DNA from: an uncultured Bryobacterales bacterium
Lineage (GTDB): Bacteria > Acidobacteriota > Terriglobia > Bryobacterales > Bryobacteraceae
Assembly (NCBI GenBank): GCA_937959285.1
Contig: CALGAR010000010.1
Coordinates: 1-21,337 of the forward strand
Direction of reading: 5' to 3'
DNA length: 21,337 nucleotides
The position numbers and the translations under genes are program-made. This document shows positions 7,047 through 15,137 of the stretch, in pieces. The notes beneath the pieces were generated by a model. It was given only the letters and a program-made list of their open reading frames with translations. It was not told the DNA's origin and ran no database searches. Position 1 is the first letter of the stretch; the number at the start of each line of letters is the position of its first letter.

Positions 7047-10000
7047 ATGTCACAACTGTTACGTCCGATACACCCGCGTGTGGTGTGCCTTGCCTGTTTT
7101 TTGGCCGTGTTAGCAGTGATTCCGTTACCCACGTACGCGCAAGTGCTTTACGGCTCAATTGTAGGAACTGTTACAGACGCGAGTGGGGCGGCCGTGCCCA
7201 GCGCTCAAATCGTCATCACTAACGTAGAAACAAATCAAACCAGGTCTGTTACTACCAACGATGTAGGCGGCTATTCTATCCCGACTGTGCCAAGTGGAAG
7301 ATACATCGTCAAGGTCGCTAAGGAAGGTTTCCGTCCCGTTTCCAACGAGAACGTAACTGTCACGATCAACTCCGTCGCACGTGTTGACTTCACCCTGCAG
7401 GTTGGCTCCGTCAATGAGAGCGTTGTGATCAGCGCGCAGGCGCAGAGTCTGCAGACGGACCGCGCGGAAGTGCGCACCGAGATGACGACCAAGACGCTCA
7501 CCGACATCCCGGTGCCCGGTCAACGCAACTATCAGGCGCTATTTATTACCGTGCCTGGAATCTCGCCACCCTCAACGCCGCACTCCATTCCGTCGAACCC
7601 GTCCCGGGCGATGAGCTTCAGCACGAACGGAACGAACACCGCATCGAACAACATCCGGATTGACGGCGCGAGCGCGACAAATATCTGGCTCCCGCACATT
7701 GCATCGTATGTTCCCGCGCTTGAGTCGATCGAGAATGTGAACATCGTTACTAACAGCTTTGATGCCGAGCAGGGACTTGCCGGCGGAGCATCGGTCAACG
7801 TGCAGATTCGCTCCGGCACGAACGACTTGCATGGCGCTGGCTTCTGGTATCACATGGGCAACTGGAGCCAGTCGCGCGGTTTCTTCCTTCCGGCGGATCA
7901 GGATCTGCCGAAATTTGTGTATAACCAGAACGGAGGCCGCCTTGGCGGTCCGATTCGCAAGGACAAGCTGTTCTACTTCGTCAGTTACGAGGGTACTTAC
8001 GACCGCCGCTTTGCTTCGAAGCGCGTGACGGTGCCAACAGCGGCGATGAGAGCGGGAGATCTCTCGCAGTCCAACACTGTGATCTACGACCCACTAACTG
8101 GCGATCCGACGAATGGCACCGGACGCCAGCCGTTTCCGGGGAACATCATCCCGGATAGCCGCATTCACCCATTGTCGAAGCGCCTGATGTCGCTGCTTCC
8201 GTTGCCCAACGTAGAGACGGGCGGTGTGCTGAGTCAAAATTACTTCGCCGGCGCGCCGTTTGCCTTTGACCGACACACCGTCGACAGTAAGGTGAATTAC
8301 AACATTAATGATAAGTGGACGTCATACGTGCGCCTGAGCTGGCTCAAATTCGACACATTCAACCAGACAACTTTTGGGGAGGGCATCGGCGGTAACGGGA
8401 TTAACAGCGCCAGCAATCCGGGTACTGGATACGGCGGAACCTGGAGCGGCACGGTGGCAACCACGTATGTTGTGAAGCCGACGTTCATTGTGGACGCTTA
8501 CTTCGGCTACACGCTCATGGACGCCAATGTTGAGCAGCCTGGTTTGGGACCGAACACGGGCCGGGATGATTTCAAGATTCCTGGCACGAATGGAACCCGC
8601 CGGTTCGAATCCGGTATGCCTGGATTCGGTATTAGCGGATTTGAGGCGTTCGGCAGCACAGAGAACTTCATGCCGTACTTCCGGCACGACCCTCAGTTCC
8701 AGTACGTGGCAAACGGAAACTGGACGAGGGGAAACCACAATATCCGGTTCGGCGTAGACATTTACCACCTTCGGCTGAACCACACGCAGCCTGAGTTTGC
8801 GAACGCCGGCGCAGCGAGCGCTGCGGGCCGCCTCAACTTTGGGCAAGGCCCGACGCAGCTCCGGACCGGTAACAGCACCTCCGCCGGAAGCAACTACAAT
8901 GCGATGGCGAGCTTCTTACTCGGGTTGTCTACCGAAGCTGGCCGCCTCCTTCAGGTTCCGGATGTGTACACGACACGGACGACGATGTATAGCGCCTACA
9001 TCCGGGACCAGTGGCAGGTCAACCGGAAGCTGACGTTGTCATTTGGCACCCGCTATGAGTACTTCCCCATGCCCGCGCGCGAAGATCGCGGTATGGAGCG
9101 GTACGACTTCGCCAACAACATCATGCTGGTTTGCGGTCTCGGCGATGTTCCAAAGGACTGCGGCACAAAAGTGGGCAAGCTCTATTTTTCACCCCGTCTC
9201 GGCATTGCTTATCGCGCCACGGATACCACGGTCATCCGAAGCGGCTTTGGCGTGAACTGGGATCCGTGGAATCTGGCGCGGCCTCTTCGGACGAACTACC
9301 CGATTCTTGCCGTTCTGAATGTCAATGCGACGTCCCTCGGATGGGCGACCACGTTTGATCAGGGGCTGCCTGAGGTTCCCATTCCGCAGATCGAGAACGG
9401 CAGAGTGGCGCTGGACCCCAAGTATGCTCTGAATAGTACGGATGACAGGTTTACGCGCGGCTACATCATGAACTGGAACTTCACCATTGAACGCCAGCTT
9501 CCGGCAGGGTTCATTGGCCAGGTCGGGTATGTAGCCAACCGGTCGGTGAACATTTCCGGTGTTGTGGATCAGAACGCCGGTCGTGTGATTGGGGCTGACC
9601 GCGCGGGTCAGAAGTTCTTCAACCTCTTTGGAAGAACCGTGGCGACCAATCTGGTGGATGCGGCGAACAGCTCGACGTATCACTCGCTGCAGGCGACCCT
9701 CAGCCGGCGCTTCACCAACGGCATCCAGTTGAACCTGTCGTATACGTTCTCGAAAGCGATGGGCATCTGCTGCAACGAAGACAACAATGGACGTCCGCGC
9801 ATTCAGGCGCCAGAGTACTACGACCTCAACTGGACCGTGCTTAATTTCGACCGCACGCATAACCTTCAGATCAGCGGTGTCTTCGAGCTTCCGTTTGGCA
9901 AAGGGAAGAAGTGGGCGGCCGGAAACGCTGCGATCGATGCTTTGATCAGCGGCTGGCAAATCAATACACTTACGAGCATCCTCAGCGGTACGCCGTTTTC

Positions 10001-10439
10001 AGTCACGTCCGATGGCGGCTCTCTCAGGATGCCTGGAAACGACCAGCGCGCGGATCAGGTGAAGCGGGAAGTCAGGAAGCTCGGCGGCATCGGGCCGGGG
10101 CAGCCTTACTACGACTTCACCGCTTTCGCACGCGTCACCGAACCGCGTTTCGGCACCGCAGGTTTCAATAGTCTTCGAGGACCCGCATGGTTCAACACGG
10201 ATATTGGTCTCTTCCGCCGCTTTAGCTTTACGGAAAGCGTGAACCTCGAGTTTCGGGCTGAAGCCTTCAATGCCACGAATACGCCGAAGTTCAACAACCC
10301 GAGCGGCGGTATCAATAACCTCCAGACATTCCCGGACGGCCGGTTCCGGTCGGGAGTGTTTGAGATTACTGGCGTCAACTCACTGGGGCGTGACGTTCCT
10401 GAACGGATCTTCCGCCTCGGTTTGCGTCTCTCCTTTTAG
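7047..10439 (+). CDS. TonB-dependent receptor-like outer membrane protein, Oar type
   Basis: Outer membrane beta-barrel protein of the large class with an N-terminal carboxypeptidase-regulatory-like domain, abundant in Acidobacteriota and thought to import oligosaccharides or other large nutrients. A Sec signal peptide ends near TYA/Q (residue 31). Residues about 33-120 form the Ig-like regulatory fold (GTVTDASGAAVPSAQIVITN, then GGYSIPTVPSGRYIVKVAKEGF). A plug-like region follows (about 130-260, including TNGTNTASNNIRIDGASATN), then a barrel with many alternating aromatic strands, ending in the aromatic residue of LGLRLSF as outer membrane proteins do. At 1130 residues it is normal for this class. 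No classical TonB box was seen. Start chosen by the strong AAGGGGA (7034-7040), 6 bases upstream. The substrate is unknown; the next gene, a sugar-isomerase-like protein, hints at carbohydrate. Confidence 0.92.
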   Translation: MSQLLRPIHPRVVCLACFLAVLAVIPLPTYAQVLYGSIVGTVTDASGAAVPSAQIVITNVETNQTRSVTTNDVGGYSIPTVPSGRYIVKVAKEGFRPVSNENVTVTINSVARVDFTLQVGSVNESVVISAQAQSLQTDRAEVRTEMTTKTLTDIPVPGQRNYQALFITVPGISPPSTPHSIPSNPSRAMSFSTNGTNTASNNIRIDGASATNIWLPHIASYVPALESIENVNIVTNSFDAEQGLAGGASVNVQIRSGTNDLHGAGFWYHMGNWSQSRGFFLPADQDLPKFVYNQNGGRLGGPIRKDKLFYFVSYEGTYDRRFASKRVTVPTAAMRAGDLSQSNTVIYDPLTGDPTNGTGRQPFPGNIIPDSRIHPLSKRLMSLLPLPNVETGGVLSQNYFAGAPFAFDRHTVDSKVNYNINDKWTSYVRLSWLKFDTFNQTTFGEGIGGNGINSASNPGTGYGGTWSGTVATTYVVKPTFIVDAYFGYTLMDANVEQPGLGPNTGRDDFKIPGTNGTRRFESGMPGFGISGFEAFGSTENFMPYFRHDPQFQYVANGNWTRGNHNIRFGVDIYHLRLNHTQPEFANAGAASAAGRLNFGQGPTQLRTGNSTSAGSNYNAMASFLLGLSTEAGRLLQVPDVYTTRTTMYSAYIRDQWQVNRKLTLSFGTRYEYFPMPAREDRGMERYDFANNIMLVCGLGDVPKDCGTKVGKLYFSPRLGIAYRATDTTVIRSGFGVNWDPWNLARPLRTNYPILAVLNVNATSLGWATTFDQGLPEVPIPQIENGRVALDPKYALNSTDDRFTRGYIMNWNFTIERQLPAGFIGQVGYVANRSVNISGVVDQNAGRVIGADRAGQKFFNLFGRTVATNLVDAANSSTYHSLQATLSRRFTNGIQLNLSYTFSKAMGICCNEDNNGRPRIQAPEYYDLNWTVLNFDRTHNLQISGVFELPFGKGKKWAAGNAAIDALISGWQINTLTSILSGTPFSVTSDGGSLRMPGNDQRADQVKREVRKLGGIGPGQPYYDFTAFARVTEPRFGTAGFNSLRGPAWFNTDIGLFRRFSFTESVNLEFRAEAFNATNTPKFNNPSGGINNLQTFPDGRFRSGVFEITGVNSLGRDVPERIFRLGLRLSF

Positions 10440-10454
10440 AGACCTCGCTCCACA

Positions 10455-10490
10455 GGGGGCTGGCCTGTCCAGCCCCTCCCTCCTTCGATT
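10455..10490 (+). terminator. Hairpin after the receptor gene, probable terminator
   Basis: GGGGCTGG (10456-10463), loop CCTGT, CCAGCCCC (10469-10476) form a perfect 8-bp GC-rich stem 16 bases after the stop codon. The following bases are pyrimidine-rich but not a clean T-run, so efficiency is uncertain. Confidence 0.55.
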
Positions 10491-10644
10491 GCTTCGCGAT
10501 CCCTCTGCAGGTTCAGTCTTCGTTCGCGAATTCCGTGCCGCAACCTGAAACATCTGCTTTATAAGCAACCGTCTATTTACGAAGCACGTCATGGGCGGGA
10601 CCGCCGGGGCGGCTTTCGGGATGTGATACTTTAAGGTTCCAAGT

Positions 10645-11487
10645 ATGCGACACAATGCTGTTTCCCGCCGATCATTTCTCACTCTTGCCACGGCCGCTCC
10701 TTTCCTGAAAGGAGCGCCTTCAAAGCGAATTCCGGTTGGTCTCGAGCTATTTTCTGTGCGAGACGAGCTTAAACTCGATCTGTTTGGAACCGTACGTCAG
10801 GTCGCCAGGCTGGGCTACGAGGGGGTTGAGTTCTTTGCCCCTTACTACGAATGGACGCCCAGCTACGCGAAAGAAGTGAGGAAATTGCTGGACGATCTCG
10901 GAATCCGCTGCTTCTCGACTCACAATAGCGCGTCGGCATTTCAGCCAGACCGTTTACCGCATGCCATCGAACTGAACCAGATCCTGGGAAGCAAGGTGAT
11001 CGTGATGGCGAGCGCTGGCAGAGTACAAAATCTCGATGGCTGGCGCGCCGTGGCCCAGCGGCTCACCGAGAGCGCCGAGAAACTGAGACCTCTTGGTCTT
11101 CGTGCCGGCTTCCATAATCATCGGACAGAATTCACGCCGATTGAGGGTAAAAGGCCGATCGAGATTCTCGCCGCAAACACACCCAAGGATGTCGTTTTGC
11201 AGCTGGACGTTGGCACATGTCTTGATGCCGGAGCCGATCCCGTCGCATGGATCAACCAGAATCCTGGACGCATCGCATCGATTCACTGCAAGGACTGGTC
11301 CCCCGATGCGGATAAAGGCTACAAAGTCCTGTTTGCTGAAGGCGCCGCTCCGTGGAAGAAGATCTTTGAGGCTGCGGAGACCAAAGGCGGGATTGAGTGT
11401 TACTTGATTGAGCAGGAAGGCGCCCGCTATCCTGCTATGGAAACTGCTGCGCGCTGTCTGGCCAGCTTCAGGAAGATGCGCTCATAA
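10645..11487 (+). CDS. Tat-exported sugar phosphate isomerase/epimerase-like TIM-barrel protein
   Basis: Member of the xylose-isomerase-like TIM-barrel (AP endonuclease 2) superfamily, whose enzymes use a divalent metal to isomerise, epimerise, dehydrate or cleave sugars. The N-terminus has a twin-arginine motif, SRRSFL (7-12), then a short hydrophobic stretch, so it is probably periplasmic. Barrel signatures: GYEGVEFF (57-64), GFHNHRTEF (155-163), LQLDVGTCLDAG (185-196), SIHCKDW (212-218) and YLIEQEG (253-259). Likely metal or catalytic residues are E62, H157/H159, D188, H214 and E256. Length of 280 residues is usual. ATG at 10645 lies 8 bases after AAGG (10633-10636). Relatives of this family act on 3-keto-glycosides in bacteria that also carry GMC and subunit-3 proteins like those at 15131-17331, but the exact reaction here is unknown. 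Confidence 0.85.
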   Translation: MRHNAVSRRSFLTLATAAPFLKGAPSKRIPVGLELFSVRDELKLDLFGTVRQVARLGYEGVEFFAPYYEWTPSYAKEVRKLLDDLGIRCFSTHNSASAFQPDRLPHAIELNQILGSKVIVMASAGRVQNLDGWRAVAQRLTESAEKLRPLGLRAGFHNHRTEFTPIEGKRPIEILAANTPKDVVLQLDVGTCLDAGADPVAWINQNPGRIASIHCKDWSPDADKGYKVLFAEGAAPWKKIFEAAETKGGIECYLIEQEGARYPAMETAARCLASFRKMRS

Positions 11488-11552
11488 CGCGCTACATTTC
11501 TCCGGTTCCTACAGATCTGTCACTAGCGGACAAGAGGGATGACTCTTGGGAT

Positions 11553-14500
11553 GTGATGATGGGCCCGTCGGAGAACGACATTCGACACCTCCGAGAGCGG
11601 ATCAGTATGTTAGAGGCGCAACTGAGAAGCTTGCAGGAGGTGCGCCCGGTCTCCGACGCGGCGCCTCCACAGGAAGCCCTCGAACAATTCTTCGGGTCAT
11701 CCCCAATCCCAACAATCGTTGCTCAGGAAGGTTCCGTTGCCTTCGTTAATGACGCTGCGGTCCGGGTCCTCAAAAGCGGAAGCGCTGGCGCCCTGCTGGG
11801 GCGCCCTCTGTCCAGCATCGTCCAGGGGGAAGCTGAAAACCTGCTCCAGGAATGCATGCAGCAGGCGGCGCAAGCGGCAGGGCGAGGCATGGAAGCCGGT
11901 CTTTGCTGCCACGATGGCAGCAGGGTCTACGCGAGGCTGAACGCCTGGCCTGTCCGGTACAAGGGCTCCACCGCAATCCTTTTCACTCTTACTGATGTAT
12001 CGGAGGACACGGCGGCAGGCGCGACGCCGGGTGAAAGCGATCGGCGCTACCGTATGGCAGTCGAAGGCAACGAGGTCGGCGTATGGGATCTTGATCTGAC
12101 ATCTCGGATGGCAGAGCGAAGCCATCAGCATCGCCCTGAGAGCGAAGAGGTGCTCGTTACGATGGCGGATGCGGTTCCCAGCCATTTGTGGGTGTCCGAC
12201 GAGCGCGGCCAGACGGTCTTTTTGAACCGGGCATCGCTTGACTTTCTCGGGCAGTGGGTGGAGGACGTGCGCAGGGACGGCTGGATAGCCAGAGTCCACC
12301 CGGATGACGCCGCTCGCTTTCGGGAGGCACAGCGTGCGGCAGACTCAAACCGCGCTCCATACCGGTTAAAGTGCAGGCTCGGGAGACACGACGGCGTCTA
12401 TCGATGGTTTCGCATTGAGGCTGTCCCGAGGCTGACGGCAACCGGAAACTTTCTTGGCTACGCCGGGTGCGGCGTCGACATCACAGATGAGAGATTAGCG
12501 CTCGACTCGCGGAAGCATACGGAGCGGCAGCTCCTTCTTCTGATGGAAGCATCACGGGTCCTGCTGGCCAGTCCGCAATCCAGCGACATGCTGCAGGCGA
12601 TCCTCGAACTCGCTCGCCGCTTCATCCATGCCGACGCATACGCTGTCTGGCGAACGGAATCGAGCGAAGTCAAACGCGAGTGGGTGGCGACAGATGGATT
12701 GTCGGACAGCGAGGAGCTGCTGGTCCGTTTAGAGAGCGAGAGCAGGCCACTCTACGATGAGCCGTATGCCGTGGAAGATGTCGACTTGTGCGAGCATCTG
12801 GCAGATCGCCGGGAGCTGTACTGTGCGGAAGGCATCCGTTCCGTGTTCACCGTGCCTCTTCGGGTTCATAATCAGCTTTCCGGAGTTCTCACGCTTTACT
12901 ACCGCAGGAGGCACCGGCTTCAGGAGGGCGAGAAGACAATTGCCATGGCTCTCGGCAATCTTGCCGCGGCTGCCTTGGCAACGGCGGAACTCTATGACCG
13001 CCAGCGAACGCTGCGCGCGGCGGCCGAGGCTGCCGAAAAGAGGGCGGCGTTTCTTGCTGAGGCAGGGCAGACGCTGGCCTCGTCATTGGACTATGAGACC
13101 ACGCTGAAGAGTGTTGCGAACCTTGCCGTGCCGGCGTTTGCGGATTGGTGCGCCGTCGATATTCTTGATGAGGAAGGGAAAGTCCGGCGCCTGGCCGTAA
13201 AGGGTGCCGAATCGGCGAAGGTTGACCGTGCAGCCCGGGCTTCCAAACACTACCCTTCTCACGACGGAAGCGTGATTCGCACGGCGCTCCGCACCGGGCG
13301 GTCGGTGCTACTGCCGGAGATGGCTGAATCCTTTGCCGAGGAGTTGGCGGGGGACAGCGAGCATATCAGCACGATTCACCGGCTCGGCTTGCGGTCTCTG
13401 ATCATCGCTCCGCTGGTGGTGAACGAACAGGTTCTGGGGGCGTTGACCTTTGCCACTGCCGAGTCCGGAAGGCGTTACACGAGCGGTGATCTGCGTCTGG
13501 CCGAGGAGCTGGCAAGGCGGGCAACAACGGCCGTCGAGAACGTCCGCCTTCATCAAAACATCCGGATGAGTGAAGTGCGCTACCGGTCGCTTGTTCAGAC
13601 GATGACCGCGATTGTATGGACATGCGACGTCAACGGATTCATGCTCAATGCGCAGCCATCCTGGGAAAGCTATACCGGGCAGAAGCAGGAGGAGTACCAG
13701 GGTTTGGGATGGATCCAGGCAGTGCATCCGGACGATCGGGAACGGGTGAGCCGGGACTGGCAGGAAGCGGTGAGAGATCACTCTCAGTTCGTCAGCTACG
13801 GCAGGCTTTGGCATGCGGCGAGCCAGTCCTGGCGGCATTTCGAAGTCCGGGCCGTTCCGATCAGGGCGAACGGCGGCGACGTCCGGGAATGGATTGGTGT
13901 CGTCCAGGACGTCCATGAGAGGCGGGTCGCAGAAGAAGAGCTGCGGCGGTCAAACCGCGAATTGGAAGAGTTCGCGTATGTCGCTAGCCATGACCTTCAA
14001 GAACCGTTGCGCATGGTCAACATTTACGCCCAGCTGCTGGTCCGGAGATGCCTGCCCGAAGATGAGGACGCCAAGGAGTTCGCCAGCTACATCAACAGCG
14101 GGGTGCTCCGGATGGAGACGCTCATCCGGGATCTGCTCGAATACTCGCGGACCATCCATGAGGAGCATCACGAGGCCAGGTGGACTGATTTGAATCTCTC
14201 CTTCCGCCAGGCCCTTTCTTTATTGGAGGCTCGCATCGCGGAAACGAACGCCCGGATCACCTGTTGCCAGCTACCGGATGTTCTGGCTGACGAAGGGCAA
14301 CTGGTTCAAGTCTTTCAGAACCTGCTGTCTAATGCCTTGAAATATAGGAAACTCAACGAGGCTCCTCAAATTGAGATCAAGGCCGAGCCCCGCGGGAGCC
14401 ATTGGGTGATCGCTGTAGCGGACAACGGCATTGGCTTCGACCAGAAGTACGCGGACCGGATTTTCGGGTTGTTCAAGAGGCTGTACCGGGAACAGTATCC

Positions 14501-14639
14501 TGGTTCAGGGTTGGGCCTTGCGATCTGCAAGCGGATCGTCGAGCGTTACGGAGGATCGATCTGGGCGGAGAGCCGTGTTGGGGTAGGCTCCACTTTCTAC
14601 TTCTCGTTGCGTGCCGCGAATGCCGCGCAGAAAGGATAA
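11553..14639 (+). CDS. Multi-PAS/GAF sensor histidine kinase
   Basis: Large cytoplasmic sensor kinase. Domains in order: N-terminal coiled coil (about 8-30), PAS (about 40-150), a truncated PAS start (163-186), PAS with PAC (about 200-315), GAF (about 335-480), a second GAF (about 500-665), PAS/PAC (about 673-795), then HisKA with H-box FAYVASHDLQEPLR (807-820, phosphorylated H813) and a HATPase domain with N box LLSNALKYR (924-932), DNGIGF (957-962) and GSGLGLA (984-990). There is no membrane helix and no receiver domain, so the phosphate acceptor must be encoded elsewhere. The ligand is unknown; GAF and PAS domains often bind haem, flavin, bilin or small molecules, and no diagnostic cofactor residue was identified. 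The reading frame offers GTG (11553) and then two ATGs (11556, 11559); AGAGGGA at 11533-11539 is a distant ribosome site, so the exact start is open. Confidence 0.92.
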   Translation: MMMGPSENDIRHLRERISMLEAQLRSLQEVRPVSDAAPPQEALEQFFGSSPIPTIVAQEGSVAFVNDAAVRVLKSGSAGALLGRPLSSIVQGEAENLLQECMQQAAQAAGRGMEAGLCCHDGSRVYARLNAWPVRYKGSTAILFTLTDVSEDTAAGATPGESDRRYRMAVEGNEVGVWDLDLTSRMAERSHQHRPESEEVLVTMADAVPSHLWVSDERGQTVFLNRASLDFLGQWVEDVRRDGWIARVHPDDAARFREAQRAADSNRAPYRLKCRLGRHDGVYRWFRIEAVPRLTATGNFLGYAGCGVDITDERLALDSRKHTERQLLLLMEASRVLLASPQSSDMLQAILELARRFIHADAYAVWRTESSEVKREWVATDGLSDSEELLVRLESESRPLYDEPYAVEDVDLCEHLADRRELYCAEGIRSVFTVPLRVHNQLSGVLTLYYRRRHRLQEGEKTIAMALGNLAAAALATAELYDRQRTLRAAAEAAEKRAAFLAEAGQTLASSLDYETTLKSVANLAVPAFADWCAVDILDEEGKVRRLAVKGAESAKVDRAARASKHYPSHDGSVIRTALRTGRSVLLPEMAESFAEELAGDSEHISTIHRLGLRSLIIAPLVVNEQVLGALTFATAESGRRYTSGDLRLAEELARRATTAVENVRLHQNIRMSEVRYRSLVQTMTAIVWTCDVNGFMLNAQPSWESYTGQKQEEYQGLGWIQAVHPDDRERVSRDWQEAVRDHSQFVSYGRLWHAASQSWRHFEVRAVPIRANGGDVREWIGVVQDVHERRVAEEELRRSNRELEEFAYVASHDLQEPLRMVNIYAQLLVRRCLPEDEDAKEFASYINSGVLRMETLIRDLLEYSRTIHEEHHEARWTDLNLSFRQALSLLEARIAETNARITCCQLPDVLADEGQLVQVFQNLLSNALKYRKLNEAPQIEIKAEPRGSHWVIAVADNGIGFDQKYADRIFGLFKRLYREQYPGSGLGLAICKRIVERYGGSIWAESRVGVGSTFYFSLRAANAAQKG

Positions 14640-14662
14640 GGGCGGCGCAGAGCCGCCCCTTG
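14640..14662. terminator. Bidirectional terminator between histidine kinase and cytochrome genes
   Basis: GGGCGGC (14640-14646), loop GCAGA and GCCGCCC (14652-14658) form a perfect 7-bp GC stem immediately after the histidine kinase stop codon and 4 bases before the stop of the convergent cytochrome gene. A T-containing stretch follows on the + side (CTTGTT), and the minus side reads into ATCCTTTC. It is placed to end transcription from both sides. Confidence 0.65.
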
Positions 14663-15058
14663 TTACTTAATCCGGTAGCTGCCGTCCTCCAGCTTCTCGC
14701 GATGGGCGTCATGACACGGCTTGCATGTCGCTCCCAGGGCCTTGAAAGCTGCGGCCGCTTTCTGATCGTCGCCGGCCTTCGCTGCCGCGGCAAGCTCGGT
14801 AGCCGCCCGATGGCCCTCTTCGGACAGCTTCACTGCGTCGGAGGCGTTTCGCTTCGCCCAAAAGCCCTTCATCTGGTCATACACGGCGGCGACCTTTTCC
14901 GCGCTGCTGGCGGCTTCTGCACCGGTCTTAGATTCTCTGAGGACCTTGGTCGCGCCACCGGTCGTCTTCATCCACTTCACAAACTCCGCGTCGTCCTGCG
15001 CCGACGCCAGCAATGCAAATCCGAGCAGGCAAGGTACTACCAGCGATGATACTTTCAA
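14663..15058 (-). CDS. Class II c-type cytochrome (cytochrome c'/c-556 family)
   Basis: Small periplasmic haem protein of 131 residues. A signal peptide (MKVSSLVVPCLLGFALLASA, cleavage near residue 20) precedes an alanine-rich helical bundle with the haem attachment site CKPCH (112-116) close to the C-terminus, which is diagnostic of class II cytochromes. Class I cytochromes carry it near the N-terminus. Class II members either bind gases as five-coordinate haem (c') or carry electrons (c-556). Which applies depends on a sixth ligand that cannot be decided by eye. The start is TTG (15056-15058), supported by GGGAGAAG (15064-15071) 8 bases upstream and by a signal peptide that begins exactly there. 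It lies 72 bp downstream of the GMC oxidoreductase gene on the same strand, so it may be that enzyme's electron acceptor. Confidence 0.88.
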   Translation of the reverse strand: MKVSSLVVPCLLGFALLASAQDDAEFVKWMKTTGGATKVLRESKTGAEAASSAEKVAAVYDQMKGFWAKRNASDAVKLSEEGHRAATELAAAAKAGDDQKAAAAFKALGATCKPCHDAHREKLEDGSYRIK

Positions 15059-15093
15059 CCTAGCTTCTCCCTTCGGGATGCGAAATAACGCAC

Positions 15094-15137
15094 AGTGTAA
15101 CTCAATAAGGCGTCCGAAAAAAACCGGGCGTTACACT
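15094..15137. repeat. 8-bp inverted repeat between oxidoreductase and cytochrome genes
   Basis: AGTGTAAC (15094-15101) and GTTACACT (15130-15137) are perfect inverted copies 28 bp apart, the second spanning the stop codon of the GMC gene. The interval contains seven A residues (T on the coding strand). It could be a processing or termination structure, or a regulator site for the cytochrome gene; a chance occurrence is possible. Confidence 0.35.

Noticed and set aside
9189..9959. Minus-strand frame of 256 codons opposite the receptor
   Set aside because: Arg/His-rich shadow of the beta-barrel coding sequence with no family resemblance.
10551..10566. TGCTTTATAAGCA dyad upstream of the isomerase-like gene, containing TATAAG
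   Set aside because: A short 5-bp dyad with no matching -35 element; could be chance in a 205-bp gap.
11532..11547. AAGAG/CTCTT hairpin covering the possible ribosome site of the histidine kinase
   Set aside because: Only 5 bp, AT-containing, weak; no support for a regulatory role.
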